64,000 nucleotides of DNA from Diadophis punctatus similis (taxonomy: Eukaryota > Chordata > Lepidosauria > Squamata > Dipsadidae). The notes below the pieces were generated by a model, which worked only from the letters and a program-made list of their open reading frames with translations, ran no database searches and was not told the origin of the DNA. The translations under genes were made by a program, and so were the position numbers. Numbering within the stretch: position 1 is the stretch's first letter; the number at the start of each line of letters is the position of its first letter. This document shows, one piece after another, positions 1 to 12,662 of the stretch. The DNA is taken from positions 15,594,919-15,658,918 of the forward strand of contig JALIGW010000010.1 in assembly GCA_023053685.1 (NCBI GenBank), given 5' to 3'.

Positions 1-245
1 AAGATGTAATCAATGGTTAATAGGAGCTTGCAATGCAAAACAAACTTTTCTGAAGGTTTTAGGGAGCAGGAATTAATACAGGACTGTAAAAAAAATTCAG
101 GGCTTTACTAGTACTAGATGATTTACAGCAGAAAAACAAGGATTATCTTGTTTGAAGTGAACTGAAATGTTTTCCTACTTACTTAGATAAAGTTATTAGA
201 TCGCTGAGATTAAATATACATATGTACTAATATTTGCCAATCCTT

Positions 246-880
246 TGTTGTAAGAAATATCCTTCTGGGTTCGGTTCCAAGTGGGGAAACAGACAATGGA
301 AGCATGGAGGCTGTTTGTAAAGATGGTTTTAATGGTGGACAGCAGACCACATGGTTTGAGGTCCTGGGGAAAAGGGGGATCACATGCCTCGAAGATGTTG
401 AAGACGAAGAGAAGGGCTGAGATGCTGAAAGTGCCTGAGTTTTATACTCTCTGTTGGGCCCCACCTTAAGAGTTTCCTGTTCCTGTGTAAGAAATGTATC
501 CCATTGGCTGTCAGACTCCCAGGGGCGGGGGTCTTAGCTAACTTTGTAGGCTTTTGTCTGTGTCCCACCAGGCTCGGCTGATGCAATCTTCCCAGGTGTC
601 ATGTGGTGAGTTTCTGTTTGCTAGATGAGTCTGCCTGAAGGGGATAGATCTTTGTTATGTAGAATAGACTGGCCCAGGCTATTAACAAAGGTGGGGGAAT
701 GAGTGAGCTGGGCCCATTCCTTGATGGCCCATTGACAAAGGTGGGGGCTACTATGAGTTTTTTCCTGCCTAAAACATGTTTCTCCATTTTCTCATCCAGG
801 GAAATATAATATTCTACCTTTTTAATATTTCCTAAAATATTTCATTCCTCTAGGAGAGGGGTAGGTGCTAGCTTCCTACA
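246..880 (-). mobile_element. Solo LTR of an endogenous retrovirus-like element
   Basis: Read on the minus strand this block starts TGTAGGAAGC and ends TTACAACA, the TG...CA form of an LTR. It is flanked on both sides by CCTT (242-245 and 881-884), a 4-bp target duplication. In minus orientation it has a TATAAAA box near 441-447 and, downstream, an ATTAAA signal near 325-335, in the order U3-R-U5. No internal retroviral sequence adjoins it, so it looks like a solo LTR left by recombination between two LTRs. Its first ~150 bases recur in plus orientation at 56125-56280. A 4-bp duplication fits a gammaretrovirus-like class, but the family is not named from sequence alone. Confidence 0.65.
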
Positions 881-884
881 CCTT

Positions 885-2057
885 AAAGTACTAAGCATTG
901 AATACATTAGATAGGTAAACCTATCTTCAAAATCATTAATCTGTACTTAGATCTGTTCTGATATTTTCTTGATATGAAAGATTATCAAGATGTACTTGAA
1001 TGTATCTTCAAATCAGTATGTTGAATGATGAATCTGATTATTCTTGGTATATACTATGAACTAAACAGATTCAGTTTATTTGATTTTAGAGGGCCTTTCT
1101 ATTAATTCCAGGACCATTAACCACAGTATTTTTGTGCCACTCAATTTTAACTTTATCTAAAGGTATAATATTACAACAGCTCTGTCCTTCCTGGAGAGAT
1201 GATTTCAAAAGGCAGTGATTCAAGATCTTGGTTCAGACTTTTATTTTAGTTTCTTATGCTATCTAATGTATACATAAAGCCATGTTATTTCATCCAGTAA
1301 CTATGGTGGTGTTAGGGTTAGGTTGAAGTTTATCAAACAAACATGAGTTTAGTAGTATATAAATAACTTAAAATACTAACTAAGCTGTGCTTAAAATGTT
1401 TTCTGCACACAGTCTTTATTAGAAACCAAGCTGTTTCATTTTGTGTAATGAAACTTGATGTTCTGAAAACAAATTAATTTAGTTACGTAAAAAGTGTTTA
1501 AGATTACCCATTTGAACCTAATGAATATTACACAACCAAAGAATCAAGAAATTACAACGCTGTTTAGTATGACGACAGAATAACTGTTTATATCAATGGT
1601 ATATCCAGACTTCGGTTTGAAGCCAACAATAACATTTCTAATGAATAGGTTTACAGGATGAAAACACTTTCATTCATTCTTCATTCTATTCAGCCAAATA
1701 ATTTACTAAGACAGAAACTGGAATAGTTTTGTAGAATAAGATTTATTGTCAGGGAAATACTCTTGACTGAAATGTTTAAGAAAGGAAACTTCAGTTATAA
1801 TGCCATTCACCTGTAATAAGTCCAAAATTCAGCAAACTTTATTTCTAAGTAGAAAAAAATCATATTACATAGGACTATAGGAGGGGAGCATTGCCACTAG
1901 GAAGAAAACATTGTTATTACTGTCAAACAATGTAAACTTACAGCAGAGACTTAAAAAATTAGAACCCATGCATTCTATAAGAAAATGCATAAGAAACATG
2001 GAATAAATTTCATTTACTCTTTCTCTACAGATTCATACAAGAGAAATTTAGCTTACC
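885..2057. other. AT-rich intronic sequence, nothing recognised
   Basis: No coding exon, RNA gene or recognisable transposon is visible. It lies inside the predicted first intron of the CNKSR2-like gene. Confidence 0.5.
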
Positions 2058-2905
2058 TACCATATTTTTCGGTGTATAAGACGCACTGCCCCCCCAAAAG
2101 TGGGTGGAAATGTCTGTGCATCTTATACAATGAATGTTGCCGAAGCCCCGCCTACCCACCAGCTCCCACCTTTCGGCCTCTGCCTCCCAGCAATTTGCCT
2201 CCTTGCAGCAAACAGCAAACATACTGGTCAGCTTTGGCACAGCCTGATTTAGCACAAGCAGCTGACTGGCGGTTGGATCTGCCTCCCAGAATACTGCCTA
2301 TCAGCTGTTCCAGGCTGTGGGGATCACCACTGCCCATTGTTGCCATCGCCGCCCATTGCCACTGCCACCTATCGCAACCTCTGTACACCCTATTTTTGAC
2401 CTCTGCACGTCCCATTTTTGGCCTCCGCGTGCCCCATTTTCGGCCTCCGCGCACCCCATTTTTGGCCCATTCCAGGCTGCCGTCTATCCCCACCACCTGC
2501 AACGGGCAACGGGCATTTTCGGCCTCTGCGTGCCCCATTTTCGGCCTCTGCGCACCCCATTTTTGGCCCATTCCAGGCTGCCACCTATCCCCGCCACCTG
2601 CAACGGGCAAAAAATGGGATGCGCAGAGGCTGAAAATGGGGCACGCGGAGGCTGCGATAGGTGGCAGCGGTGATCGGTGGCGAAGGTGGCAATGGGCGGT
2701 GGCGATCCCCACAGTCTGGAATAGCTGATAGGCGGTATTCTGGGAGGCAGATCCAACCGCCAATCAGCTGCTTGTGCTAAATCAGGCTGTGCTGAAGCTG
2801 ACCAGGATGTTTGCTTTTTGCTGCAAGGAGGTAAATGGTTGGGAGGCAGAGGCAGATTTTTTTTCTTGTTTTCCTCCCCAAAAGCTATGTGCGCCTTATA
2901 GTCCG
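2058..2905. mobile_element. Non-autonomous TA-flanked DNA transposon, foldback type
   Basis: The left end begins TACCATATTTTTCGG followed by GTATAAGACGCAC, the terminal motif shared with elements at 3670, 26036 and 52132. The right end keeps only a degraded partner (gcgccttatagtccgg near 2889-2904). The body is a long imperfect inverted repeat: about 2165-2430 pairs with about 2615-2865, including a shared stretch that mentions ggcggttggatctgcctccc and its complement. The centre (2400-2610) holds tandem copies of a motif around CCCCATTTTCGGCCTC. The apparent open frames through it are by-products of this repeat. A Tc1/mariner-like class is inferred from the TA flanks only. Confidence 0.6.
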
Positions 2906-3123
2906 GAGCATCTGGAGACAATGGATCCCCCCAGCCCCAGCCAGCCACTACAGGCACCCCCCCCGATGTGAGCAACATTGAATTGGCCATGCCTACCCCA
3001 GCCACCCCTACCCAATCAGCTGTGACCAACCAGCCATGGCCACCTTGCCACATCCCCAACCACCAGAGGTCAACCACAACCCTGATGTGGCTCTTAATGA
3101 AATTGAGTTTGACACCCCTGCAT
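2906..3123. mobile_element. hAT transposon right-end fragment
   Basis: The block ends with gagtttgacacccctg, the reverse complement of a CAGGGGTGTCAAACTC hAT terminus. The same type of terminus appears at 10798. The left end is missing where it abuts the foldback element, so no target duplication can be tested. Confidence 0.5.
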
Positions 3124-3609
3124 TAGAGGCTCATACTGATCTATTTTAGGCACCTATCAAATACTAAGTGGCCTTCCTCACTATCCCCTATCATTTTTTA
3201 ATTTTATTCTAGATTTAAATTTTTTATTTTATTCTAGTCTAAAATGCTTTCACATTTTGTGAAGTCTCACAGTATCTTCCATCTACTTGGGAGGCATAAC
3301 TTAATATTCAGAAATATATTTCATAACCAAATATTGGTTTCCAATCCTTTCCTTTACTATAAAACAGAAGCACCTTGTTATGAAACACATAAGATGGAAC
3401 TGACCTTAACTAACCACACATAAAGCAATATAATAAATATTAAATCTTAATGCTTTTAGAAAACATTTGAAAAATGAAAGCAGTTTTAAAAATGAAAAAT
3501 GGAAACATGAAATGAAAAAGTTTTAAAAAGTTAAACCCTCGTTATACCTTTTTAGGTATAATTATGAATGGCTTAATTTTGGCACTTACCAAAATTCATT
3601 CATATTCTC

Positions 3610-3616
<7 letters not shown>

Positions 3617-3658
<42 letters not shown>

Positions 3659-3672
3659 ACACACACACACTG
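3617..3672. repeat. (CA)n microsatellite
   Basis: About 28 CA units with one GA interruption, directly left of a TA-type MITE. A (TG)n tract lies on the other side of that MITE. Confidence 0.95.
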
Positions 3673-4008
3673 TATTTTTCAGACTATAAGACGCACCTTC
3701 GTTTTTGGGGAGGAAAATAAGAAAAAAACTGATTGGCGGGTGGATCGGCCTCCCGGAGTACCCCCAATCAGCTGTTCCCAGAGGTGAATTTTAGCAACAG
3801 GTTCATTGGTTGTGAGCTCTGTGCCTTGCTTTTTTTTCTGCCCCTGAAACCTCCATTTCATAGGCTTTTTTTCTGAAGCTCCGTTTCAGAGGCTTTTTTC
3901 AGCCTCTGAAACCTCCGTTTGAGAGGCTGGGCATTTGGAGTATAAGATGCACCCAGATTTTCAGCCTCTTTTGGGGGGGAAGGTGCATCTTATACTCCAA
4001 AAAATACG

Positions 4009-4009
<1 letters not shown>
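3670..4009. mobile_element. TA-type MITE inserted in a dinucleotide tract
   Basis: The left end (tgtatttttcagactataag) and right end (cttatactccaaaaaatacg) form terminal inverted repeats matching the family at 52132-53135. It sits between a (CA)n tract and a (TA)(TG)n tract. The interior has three copies of a motif like CTCCGTTTCAGAGGCTTTTT. It has no coding capacity. Confidence 0.65.
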
Positions 4010-4065
<56 letters not shown>

Positions 4066-4098
4066 TGTGTCTGTGTCTGTGTCTGTGTCTGTGTGTAG
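4010..4098. repeat. (TA)n/(TG)n microsatellite
   Basis: Short TA run followed by about 35 TG units, ending in TGTGTC repeats. Confidence 0.95.
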
Positions 4099-4394
4099 TT
4101 AAGCTTGCTTCAGCTAGCAGCTTTTAATGATGAATATTGTTTTAGAAATTAAATGACATGATTTGAATGGTATTTTCTATGAAAATTTTATATTTTATAT
4201 TAATTTTATATTTTATTCAAAAAGCATTAAATCCTACTGATATTCTGAAATCACTGGTCACGAAAGCAAGTATTAGAAAGAATTAAAAAAAGCAAATGCA
4301 AAGAAAAAAAAAGCATAGCTCCATAGCTACTATATTAGTCATTTTTCCAGTTTCCCAGTTTATGTTTGTATATGTGCATGTTTATGCCTTTCTG

Positions 4395-4562
4395 TCAGGC
4401 CAAGTCTATGCAGTTTTCTTGTTTGGAAGTGGTTTGCCATTGCCTTCTTCCTAGGGCTGACAAAAAGTGACTCTTCCAGTCATCCAACTGGTTTCATGAC
4501 TAAGGTAGGACTACAACCCAATGGTTTCCAAGTTTCTAGCCTAGTGCCTTGAGCCACTAATT
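4395..4562 (-). mobile_element. tRNA-derived SINE (Sauria-SINE-like)
   Basis: On the minus strand it begins with a tRNA-like head: TGGCTCAAGGCACTAGG resembles a pol III A box region, and GGGTTGTAGTCC resembles a B box (GGTTCRANYCC). The rest, with the phrase for gaagtggtttgccattgcc on the plus strand, is typical of squamate tRNA SINEs. The family name is from memory and not verified. Confidence 0.55.
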
Positions 4563-5900
4563 TAATATTTGCTACTATGGTTACAAAGCAGCCAGATACA
4601 ATTTAGCGGTATTTAATGTTGCCTACACATTAACAAATTTACATTTCAGCTGTTTCATTGAAGTGGTAAGAAATGGAATCACTTTCCTAATTTCATGTCA
4701 AAAAGGCAAAATATTTGGGCTAATTATCTATGCAATTACTACCCTCATTAATAAAGGTTGCAATGGCCTGGGATCAATGCTTCAGTTATTAAAAAGCCAT
4801 GCTGATTGCAATTGGTGGAACAGTTTCTGGTTGATGTAATAAAACAGAAAAAATGGAATTAGTGGAAAAGTTTTAGAGTGTCAAAATAAAGAAAGCTGAC
4901 TAATACAGATGTTAAAAGAAAGAGTATGCCATTATTAAAAGTGGAGGAATGTCAGCTGGGATAAAAGTTAAAACAGGACAGTTGCTGAAAGTGAGTCACA
5001 GTGAGTCAGTTGTTGCTTACAAGTAGAGTGAAATGACAGCCTGGCTTCTTCTCAAGCTACAAGTGCATCAACAGAATGACTGACTGCAAAGGAAAATAAG
5101 TGGCATATTCAACAGTAGCAAAGTAAATCATTCCATGTAAGGTTATAATGGATGCCATACAGATTGTCACTTACTGCAGAATATTCCATGAGTTCACAGG
5201 AGCATACCTAGAGAAATTAACCGCACACAGCACTTCTAATATGTTGATACTAAGCACGTGCCTCCAAGATCTGTGATGCCACTAAGCTTCCAATCCAACG
5301 CTGTCCCCACAATATTCCAGAACAACGCTGTCCCCACAATATTCCAGAACATTGTTTTCTGGTTGTCACAACCATGTTCATCGTGGTTTCGGCTTCTTGC
5401 TAAGTCATACTGACACTGGATTCACTGTTCCCAGACAGGATGACATGCTGCCATTTCAGACCCTCTCCTCAAGAGGCACTGCTGTGTCCTGGCACCTGGT
5501 CTCTATTATCTCCCTAATCCTCCTCCTCCACCCCACCTCAAGGATTGTTTTATCGTTGTGCAATGTGGTTCTGCCTATTGGCTTTAGAGATTGGTGTTCT
5601 CCCATGGCTACATCGCCCCATCAACTGTAAGACCCCTTACAAATATTCCCACGAATATTTGTCTTTAGAATGCAACACTGCATTCTTTTTCATCCCCATT
5701 ATTTCCGAACAGTCTTTTTGCAGGATTCTACTATGCCTTCGTGAAAAGTTTTAATAATCCAGCCAATTTAACTGCTGGATCACTGCCTAACAAGGCGCGG
5801 TAACGACAGAGAATTGTTGGGGACCCCTATATTGTGCTCTCGAGTAAAATAACAGACATAAGAAAAGATGCAGAAAGGAAATCTTAAACGTTGGATGAAA
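4563..5900. other. Intronic sequence without recognised features
   Basis: The only structure seen is a 30-bp tandem duplication at about 5296-5352 (unit containing acgctgtccccacaatattc, two copies). Short open frames here have no recognisable domain. Confidence 0.5.
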
Positions 5901-6243
5901 TAAAAACTTGACTACCATCACCACCCTGCCTTCTGAACAGGGCAATCTGAATGCACGAAAGCAGCTCGGGAGGGCTCCGCTCATCTTCCCGCGACGTGCC
6001 TGTCTATCTGTCGTGGACGCCCAAAGGAACAGGGGGGGGGATCCTAACTAAGGAAAACCAAATGCAATGCACTTGCCCAGAGCAGAGCGCTCGCCTGCAC
6101 TCTGCCTTCTGCTTATAATATATATAGGACTTGCTCCGCGCACTGCAACCTGCTTGTTATCGAGCTTCAACTCTCACGACCGAATGATACCAAACACGTA
6201 ACAGGTATGGCGAGAAAAAATAACAATTAGAAGCCAAAGACTA

Positions 6244-6402
<159 letters not shown>

Positions 6403-7044
6403 CTACGAGAAGCACTTCTTCTCGGGGGCCGCGGAAAGGGCGATGAAAGCGAGCAGAGTCCGGGTGGCCTCGAAGGGCGGTGGGCGTTGAATTCAGCTCC
6501 CAGCGTTTACAAGACTACGCCGCGTTTGTGAAATGCGCCTCGAAATAGCCGCCTTCTTCTTCTTCTTCTTCTCCAGACTCCTCTTCTCTGCCTGCCTCCG
6601 TGGGCGCGCGGTGCATGTGGATGAGTGTGTGCCTCTGGAGCTTTCCGTTCCTGTTGGTGCTTCAGCAGGAGCCGGAGAAAGCGGCTGTTGCACGCTCCGC
6701 CGCCTACAGCCTGCCGCGCCCCCACCACCCGCGACCTGCAGCGCCAGGATGCTGGAAATAGGTCCTGGCGCTGCTCCGACCTCGACTGTGGGAGCTGAAG
6801 GTTCACGAGGCTTAACCACCCCGCGGCGCAGCCCGCCGCTCGCGTCCGGCTCCCTTCGCGCTTTTTTCTCCCTGCACTGAGCGGCCCCCCAGGCTGTTCC
6901 TTCGCCAGCTTTCCCTCCGGAGCTGCACGCTTGTCGCACGTTCTCTGCTCCCCTCTCCCTGCACAGCGCCCACCTTTCCCCCACTGGCGGAAATGACGAG
7001 GATTGGAGCCGAAAATATCTGAAGCCAAGCGCGCCCCCCCCCCG

Positions 7045-7258
7045 TGCTCCTTAGGGAGCGGGTGCCCGTGTGATTTTCAAGCGGCAGCCTTTCAAAGGAA
7101 GAGAGGCATGGCTAGAAAAGCGCCCCTCTCCCGCCGCCGCTTGGAGAAAGCAGTCGGCGAGAAAGCAGCGGGAGAGGGGCGCTTTTCTAGCCATGCCTCT
7201 CTTCCTTTGAAAGGCTGCCGCTCGCAAATCATACGGGCGACCCGCTCCCCAAGGAGCA
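7045..7258. repeat. Long inverted repeat in the CpG island
   Basis: The left arm 7045-7134 and right arm 7168-7258 are reverse complements over about 90 nt, with a 33-nt loop. The inner ~65 bp (from gcgggagaggggcgcttttc outward) are perfect; the outer ~25 bp carry a few substitutions and a one-base gap. The repeat lies about 0.7 kb upstream of the CNKSR2 start codon. It lacks known transposon ends. Confidence 0.9.
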
Positions 7259-7549
7259 TAACCTCCCCACCCGCATTTGAGGGGTGGGGAGGGGGGAAAG
7301 ATCCCCGACTGAGCGAAAGCTTCTGATCAAAAACTGTTCAGAAGCGGTGGCGGTAGGTACAGCACCTGTTTCTTTACGTTTGACGGAGCGAGGCGCCTAC
7401 TTAGCCCCGGTTTTTCCTGACTGCTGCTCTTCTGGAGAGAAAGAAGGGGATTGGCGTGCTGCCGGCGGATTGGGGATTGTGGTCTTTTTAAACTTGTCAC
7501 TGAGAATGTGGTGTGTGTGTGTTTCTGTTTCTGTTTATATATATAGCTA

Positions 7550-8251
7550 GTCTAGAGAAACGGGACTTGAAAGAATCAACTGTTTTTCCATGCTCAGCAT
7601 GACAAACTATAAACAAATAGTGTCTTTCAACGGTTCTGATGTGAGGAGCCATCTCTTTCGCCATTATTGAGGACCCCCTTTCAGGAGACTAGTGGCTCTC
7701 AGGGCAGACCCTATTGCTAAAATTCAACAGTAGATATTCCCACTGATGCTATATGGATTCACCAAATTTTTGAAAGTCTGCAGATTTCATTACATACTAA
7801 ATTCCTGATTGTAAGTGCATGAGCACTGATGTTAATACCAGAGAAAATAACTTCCAAAAGTGAATTCACAGGATAAAAAGTGGAGGGAAAAGATGAAAAA
7901 GATGGAACAAGGATGAGATCTTGAAGAATGCAATCTTAATTATCTGCCATAACATGCAAAAAAAGTTTGGGATGAATAAAGATAAAATGCTACTGGTACA
8001 TTGGCTTACAAGGGATGTATTTGTTCAGTGGAGAAGGAGAAAGGGATGAGTGCAGAAAGAGTAACTCAGACCAGAAAGGGAAAAAATAATTGAAGAAAAG
8101 GGAACAACACATATAGGATCATAATACTTAAAGGCCTTCAGATTATTATACCGAGATTTATACTGAAAAACAAGTTTATCTGAATTCTTCATGATGCCAT
8201 GCTCATTCCTTCCCTGTATATGACTTACAGCTTTTTAAAGATTCCTCTATC
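7550..8251. other. Intergenic, nothing recognised
   Basis: AT-rich upstream sequence with no domain-bearing frame and no clear repeat family. Confidence 0.4.
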
Positions 8252-8259
8252 AAATAGCC

Positions 8260-8518
8260 CAGCGGTGGGTTCCGGATTCTGCTACAGCCGGTTTGCTCAG
8301 GGATGCACCACACAGGCGCGGGCACATGTGCAGTACTAAAAAAAAGCTTCTGTGCATGTGCAGAAGCAAAAAACAAGATGGCGGCGACTATGGTGCCGCC
8401 GAGAGAACCGGCTTGGGGGCATAGCAGGCCTGTGTCGCTGCCAGTTCCAGCGACCCAGGCCGCCAAGTTACTAACGGTTCTATAGAACCGGTCCAAACCA
8501 GTAGGAACCCACCTCTGA
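8260..8518. mobile_element. hAT MITE with target duplication
   Basis: Terminal inverted repeats CAGCGGTGGGTTCC and GGAACCCACCTCTG bound a 259-bp element. The flanks aaatagcc (8252-8259) and aattagcc (8519-8526) are an 8-bp duplication with one difference, as expected for hAT. Subterminal repeats contain ACCGGTTC-like motifs. The small open frames inside have no coding meaning. Confidence 0.85.
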
Positions 8519-9147
8519 ATTAGCCTTAAAATGGGTTCCTCTGTTAAGTTAGAGATGTAATCCTGGACTTAATCATTACCTTTTATTATCACCATTTAGA
8601 ATCAGGTTTTCCAAAAGTCAGAATATTAAATATGATAGTAGCAAAATAGCTGAAGTCTCTTGTGATTAAAACTGCAATCTTTCACATAGTAAACAAAGCA
8701 GAACTTAGTTCTGAGTCAAGAAGTGGAGAGTTCAGCTTCATATCCTATTGAAGCAATCAAGTTTAAAACTGCACCAGTTTAAATTGATTGGAACATAATC
8801 TATATGTACTTGTATATGAATGCTAGTGAATTTTGTGTTTTTCTATTATGTAAATTTACCTTACAATGAACAAATGTTCCAGGGCTGTGTGTCAGTGATT
8901 TGCTTTGAACCTAGGAATATTTATTATTCTGTTTTAACTCAAAATCCACATATCAAATTGTTTTAAGCTGGCATGCTTTACAGTTTGCTTTCAAATTTCA
9001 TGCCTGATGTTTGCAGTTGTATTTGTCTTTTCCCATGCTAGATTATGAGAATTCTGTTTCTCAAAATCTAATTCCAAATGTAAGCATCAATTGACACTTT
9101 ATGATTTGAACTGGATTTGGACTGACTCAAACCTCAAACTGATTAGA

Positions 9148-9380
9148 TAGCAATAGCAATAGGACTTAGACTTATATACCGCTTCACAGCCCTCTCTAAG
9201 TGGTTTACAGAGTCAGCATATTGCCTCCAACAATGTGGGTCCTCATTTTACCCACTTCAGAAGGATGGAAGGCTGAGTCACCTTGAGCCTGGTGATATTG
9301 CCAAATGGCTGGCAGCTGGTGATCAGCAGAAGTAGCCTGCAGTACTGCATTCTATCCACTGCGCCACCACGGCTCTTCAT
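9148..9380 (-). mobile_element. tRNA-derived SINE
   Basis: Read on the minus strand it starts GAGCCGTGGTGGCGCAGTGG, a tRNA-like head with an A box, and ends in a (TAGCAA)-type tail (atagcaatagcaatagg on plus). The body contains a phrase with cattttacccacttcagaaggatgg, common in snake genomes. The B box is degraded, so this copy is old. Confidence 0.7.
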
Positions 9381-10797
9381 AGCATTGTAACATGTTTAAT
9401 ATGTATCCATGTACTAACTATACCTAGTGTGGTATAGCAATCTGAGTGTTGGACAATGACCTAGAATCAAAACTATATTTAGTCGGTAACATTTTATTGG
9501 AAACTTTAAAGGTGTCAGTAATGTATCCAGATTCATCCACCAAGGGTAAAATATATAGGAGCATCTTAAGATAATATGTTCTTATTTAAAAAGTAGGAAG
9601 AGCATTGAAACACAACTATCAAGAAACTGTTACTGCTAAAGTCTGTTAGAAAAAAGACTTCTGTTTCAAACAAAAAAAAGCTTTTATTGTCATTTTTATT
9701 TATTTAAAATAAAATTTAAATCTAGTAGCAACCACAATGGAGAAGCAAAGTTGTGACAGTGATGCAAAGAACATTGAGGCATTATAATACAAGCACCACC
9801 ATTTTTTATGCACACTGCAGCATCACAGCATGCCCCAAAGAGGTAGAGCTTGTGACACTACAATATAATTTTTTTTGGGGGGGGGGGAACCTATTAAATC
9901 AGTTGTACAGTATAACACATAAAACTTGGTTAATTGTTGGTTGATTTTTCTCAATTGCTGTATATGTTTGTTATGTGGTTTTATCATTTTTAAATAATTA
10001 GCTGCTTGGAAGTCATGAACCTGATATGGGTAGCTATATGATTGATTGATTGAATGAATGAATGAACGAATGAAACACTACACTGAATTTATTCCTAGTA
10101 TCAGGGTGTCAGAATCTATTTCTAACTTTACGTTTAAGAATAAATATAGTGTTTGGAACTAACTGAAATATTTTTTTTAAATATGTTATGTAATCTTTTT
10201 GAATAATACCACTTTGTAAAATCAGAAGGCCAAATGTTTACATGACCACCATGTGGCAAACAGGCTCTCATATAGAATGGGAAAAAAGTATTAAGAGTAT
10301 CAGATATAATTTGTCATTTTTAAATACATATTTTAGTTAATTCTTTAAAATATTCAGTACATCATTTTCCTTCTAAATATGCACAAGAAACTGAACCATG
10401 TTATGAAATGATTATTTTGCACACTTGTGGAAAAAATCTGAATGCTTGTATAGGACTTAAAATAGCTGATGACAAGTGGCTGTTACATTTCTGCTAGAAA
10501 TCTTTCTTTTCCAAAGCTTAGAAGGGGAATTTTTTTTAAAAAATGAGTTGTACTTGATAATGTTTGTTTTATAATACATTGATATCAAAACAATAGAGGA
10601 ATACCATGGCTCTTTTCAAGAGAGTACACTTGAGATTTCAAAAGCAAATAAAAGTACCAGATTTTAGCATGGGAAGATTTTGTATTGCTTGAGAACATCA
10701 ATAATATGTTCAAAAATTAGCGGGGCCAGCTAATTACTCACATTGCTGTCAGCCATTTTTTTCTTGCAGGTACCACAAATGCTTCAATATCTTAGGG
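9381..10797. other. Intergenic, nothing recognised
   Basis: AT-rich. A short imperfect (TGAA)n tract lies near 10050-10075. No supported gene. Confidence 0.4.
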
Positions 10798-12330
10798 CAG
10801 GGGTATCAAACTGAAGACCCGCGTGCGAGATTTGGCCCACAAGGAGGTTAGATCTGGCCTGTGGGGCCGCCCAAGTAACAGCGAAGGACTGGTCTGTGGG
10901 GCCTTGGCCTGGCCCAGGCTGACCGGGCACATCTACAACCTGGTAGTGGCCATCCGGGCCAGTCCACGGCACCACCTCAGCCCCGCCCCCTGGCTGTGCA
11001 TACAGAAGGCGCTGAATGTGCGGGGCCTGACATCTCTGGAGACTGCGTTTGGAGCGCCTCCCTTTCACTCAGGATGCCAGCCGTTGTATGCTCGCTGCCT
11101 CCTATGTGCACACCCAGGGGGCGGGGGCGAGGGGGCGGTGTGGATATCAGGCTGGCCGCAGTCTGGCCTGGATGGCCACCACCAGGTTGCAGATCAGCAC
11201 CGTGCATGTACCAGCATCTCCATGCCCTGTTCGCCAGTATTTCACTGGGACCGGCCTGTCCCCACAAGGGAAAGCCATGCTGCCAATCTCTCCCCTTCCC
11301 TTCATCCCTTCCTGAGTGTGGAAGAAGGAAGGAGATGGAATGAGACCTTTAGGCCATGGGGCTTCTGCCTGCCAGCATGCAATGGGCAATAGGTGATCAC
11401 AGGGTCTGTGTGGGGGACATGGCAGGCAAACAGTGGTGGCATGTAGCTTCTGGCATTGCGGGGGGGGAGCAGAAGCAGAACTGCCCTCTCGGCATCAGGC
11501 ATAAAGTCAGTCCAGGTGTGAAGTCAATTGAGGGGAGGGTGGACAAAAAGGGAAGCTGCTGCTCCTCAGGTTTTTTTTTAACCTGACAGAGGCTCCTGAT
11601 AGAGGCTTCCCATTTTGATCCCTCCCCCATCATTGCCTCTGCATGACTTTCTGCTCACTTCTCCCAGACCTGTGCACATGTTTGTATGTGCGTGTGTCTG
11701 TGTGCATGAGTGAACATGGGGGAGGTGTCCAGCAGCAGGGGCTTTGCAGCCCACTGTGACCACCGGGCTGGTCCACCAAGAAGCAGGCGTGATGGGGGCG
11801 GCACCGGCAGCAGGCAGAGTCGGGGGAGGCACGTCATGTGGACCACTGGACGCACCTGCTCCATCCCACATGGCTGGGACGGGGCAGGCAGCTGCCTGGT
11901 GCATCCAGCAAGCCAGACTGCATGCCTTCCCCTTCTGCCTCTGCCTCCAGCTACTGCCGCTGCCACGGGCTGAGACAAAGTAAGACAGGGGGTGGGGCGG
12001 CTACTGCTGGACACCATCGGCCCACCTAATCTGTCCCATCTTTTTTTGCTTGCGGTTGGAGTACAGGTCACCACTAGTCATCTCGGCCCCCTCATGGGTC
12101 TGGCCCTTGGCCCATGCGTGGAACACCAGCAGGTAAAAAACAGCCACCCTGAGCATGGAAAGCCTGATCCCCATCGGTGCCTTGGCCGCCCAGGCCCAGC
12201 CAGGATCGCATGCTTTTCCCCCGTCTCTGCTGGGCCTGGGCAACCATGGCGCTGATGGAGATCTGGATTTCCCCATTCGGGGTGGCTGCCTTTTACCTGC
12301 TGGGCCTGGGCATACACTTTTATGTATAGG
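10798..12330. mobile_element. hAT-like element fragment, GC-rich interior
   Basis: It starts CAGGGGTATCAAACTGAAGACCCGCG-like sequence, a hAT terminus of the type seen as a right end at 3108-3123. No matching right terminus or 8-bp duplication was found, so the right limit is approximate. The interior has imperfect repeats around a motif like cctgctgggcctgggc. The many overlapping open frames on both strands are consequences of GC richness; none shows a domain. Confidence 0.45.
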
Positions 12331-12662
12331 ACTGGATGTAGCTGAACAGGAAAAAATGATATTACAAATAATCACTTCTATTGAGGCAACTATGGATGGA
12401 ATATATGCAAAATCTTTGAAACAAAGACTTTCTTAAATGAAAAAATCCCACAGGCAAAAAAATTATTTCTATATGTTATTTGTTAACTAAGTTTTTAAAA
12501 AAGCTACATTATGAAAAATATTAATTTCATTTTTTTACAAAATAAAGTATTAACCTCATTTGTGAATTCCTTTTCTTTTTTGCAGATCAAGTGCTCTTAA
12601 TTTAGTGTATCATTCAGTTTGGTGATATAAATAGTTTTATTTTCTGATTTAGAAAAATAAAG

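Noticed and set aside
2152..3077. Long frames (203, 247 and 197 codons) with repeated Pro/His/Phe or Gly-rich units
   Set aside because: They arise from the tandem and inverted repeats of the foldback element and exist on both strands.
6493..7550. Several long frames on both strands in the CpG island (up to ~170 codons)
   Set aside because: They are low-complexity Arg/Pro/Gly-rich frames typical of GC-rich non-coding DNA, overlap each other on both strands and have no domain or splice support. Only the 6318-6381 exon is supported.
10784..12436. Cluster of overlapping frames of 60-190 codons
   Set aside because: No domain is recognisable, both strands are equally open, and the region begins with a hAT terminus.
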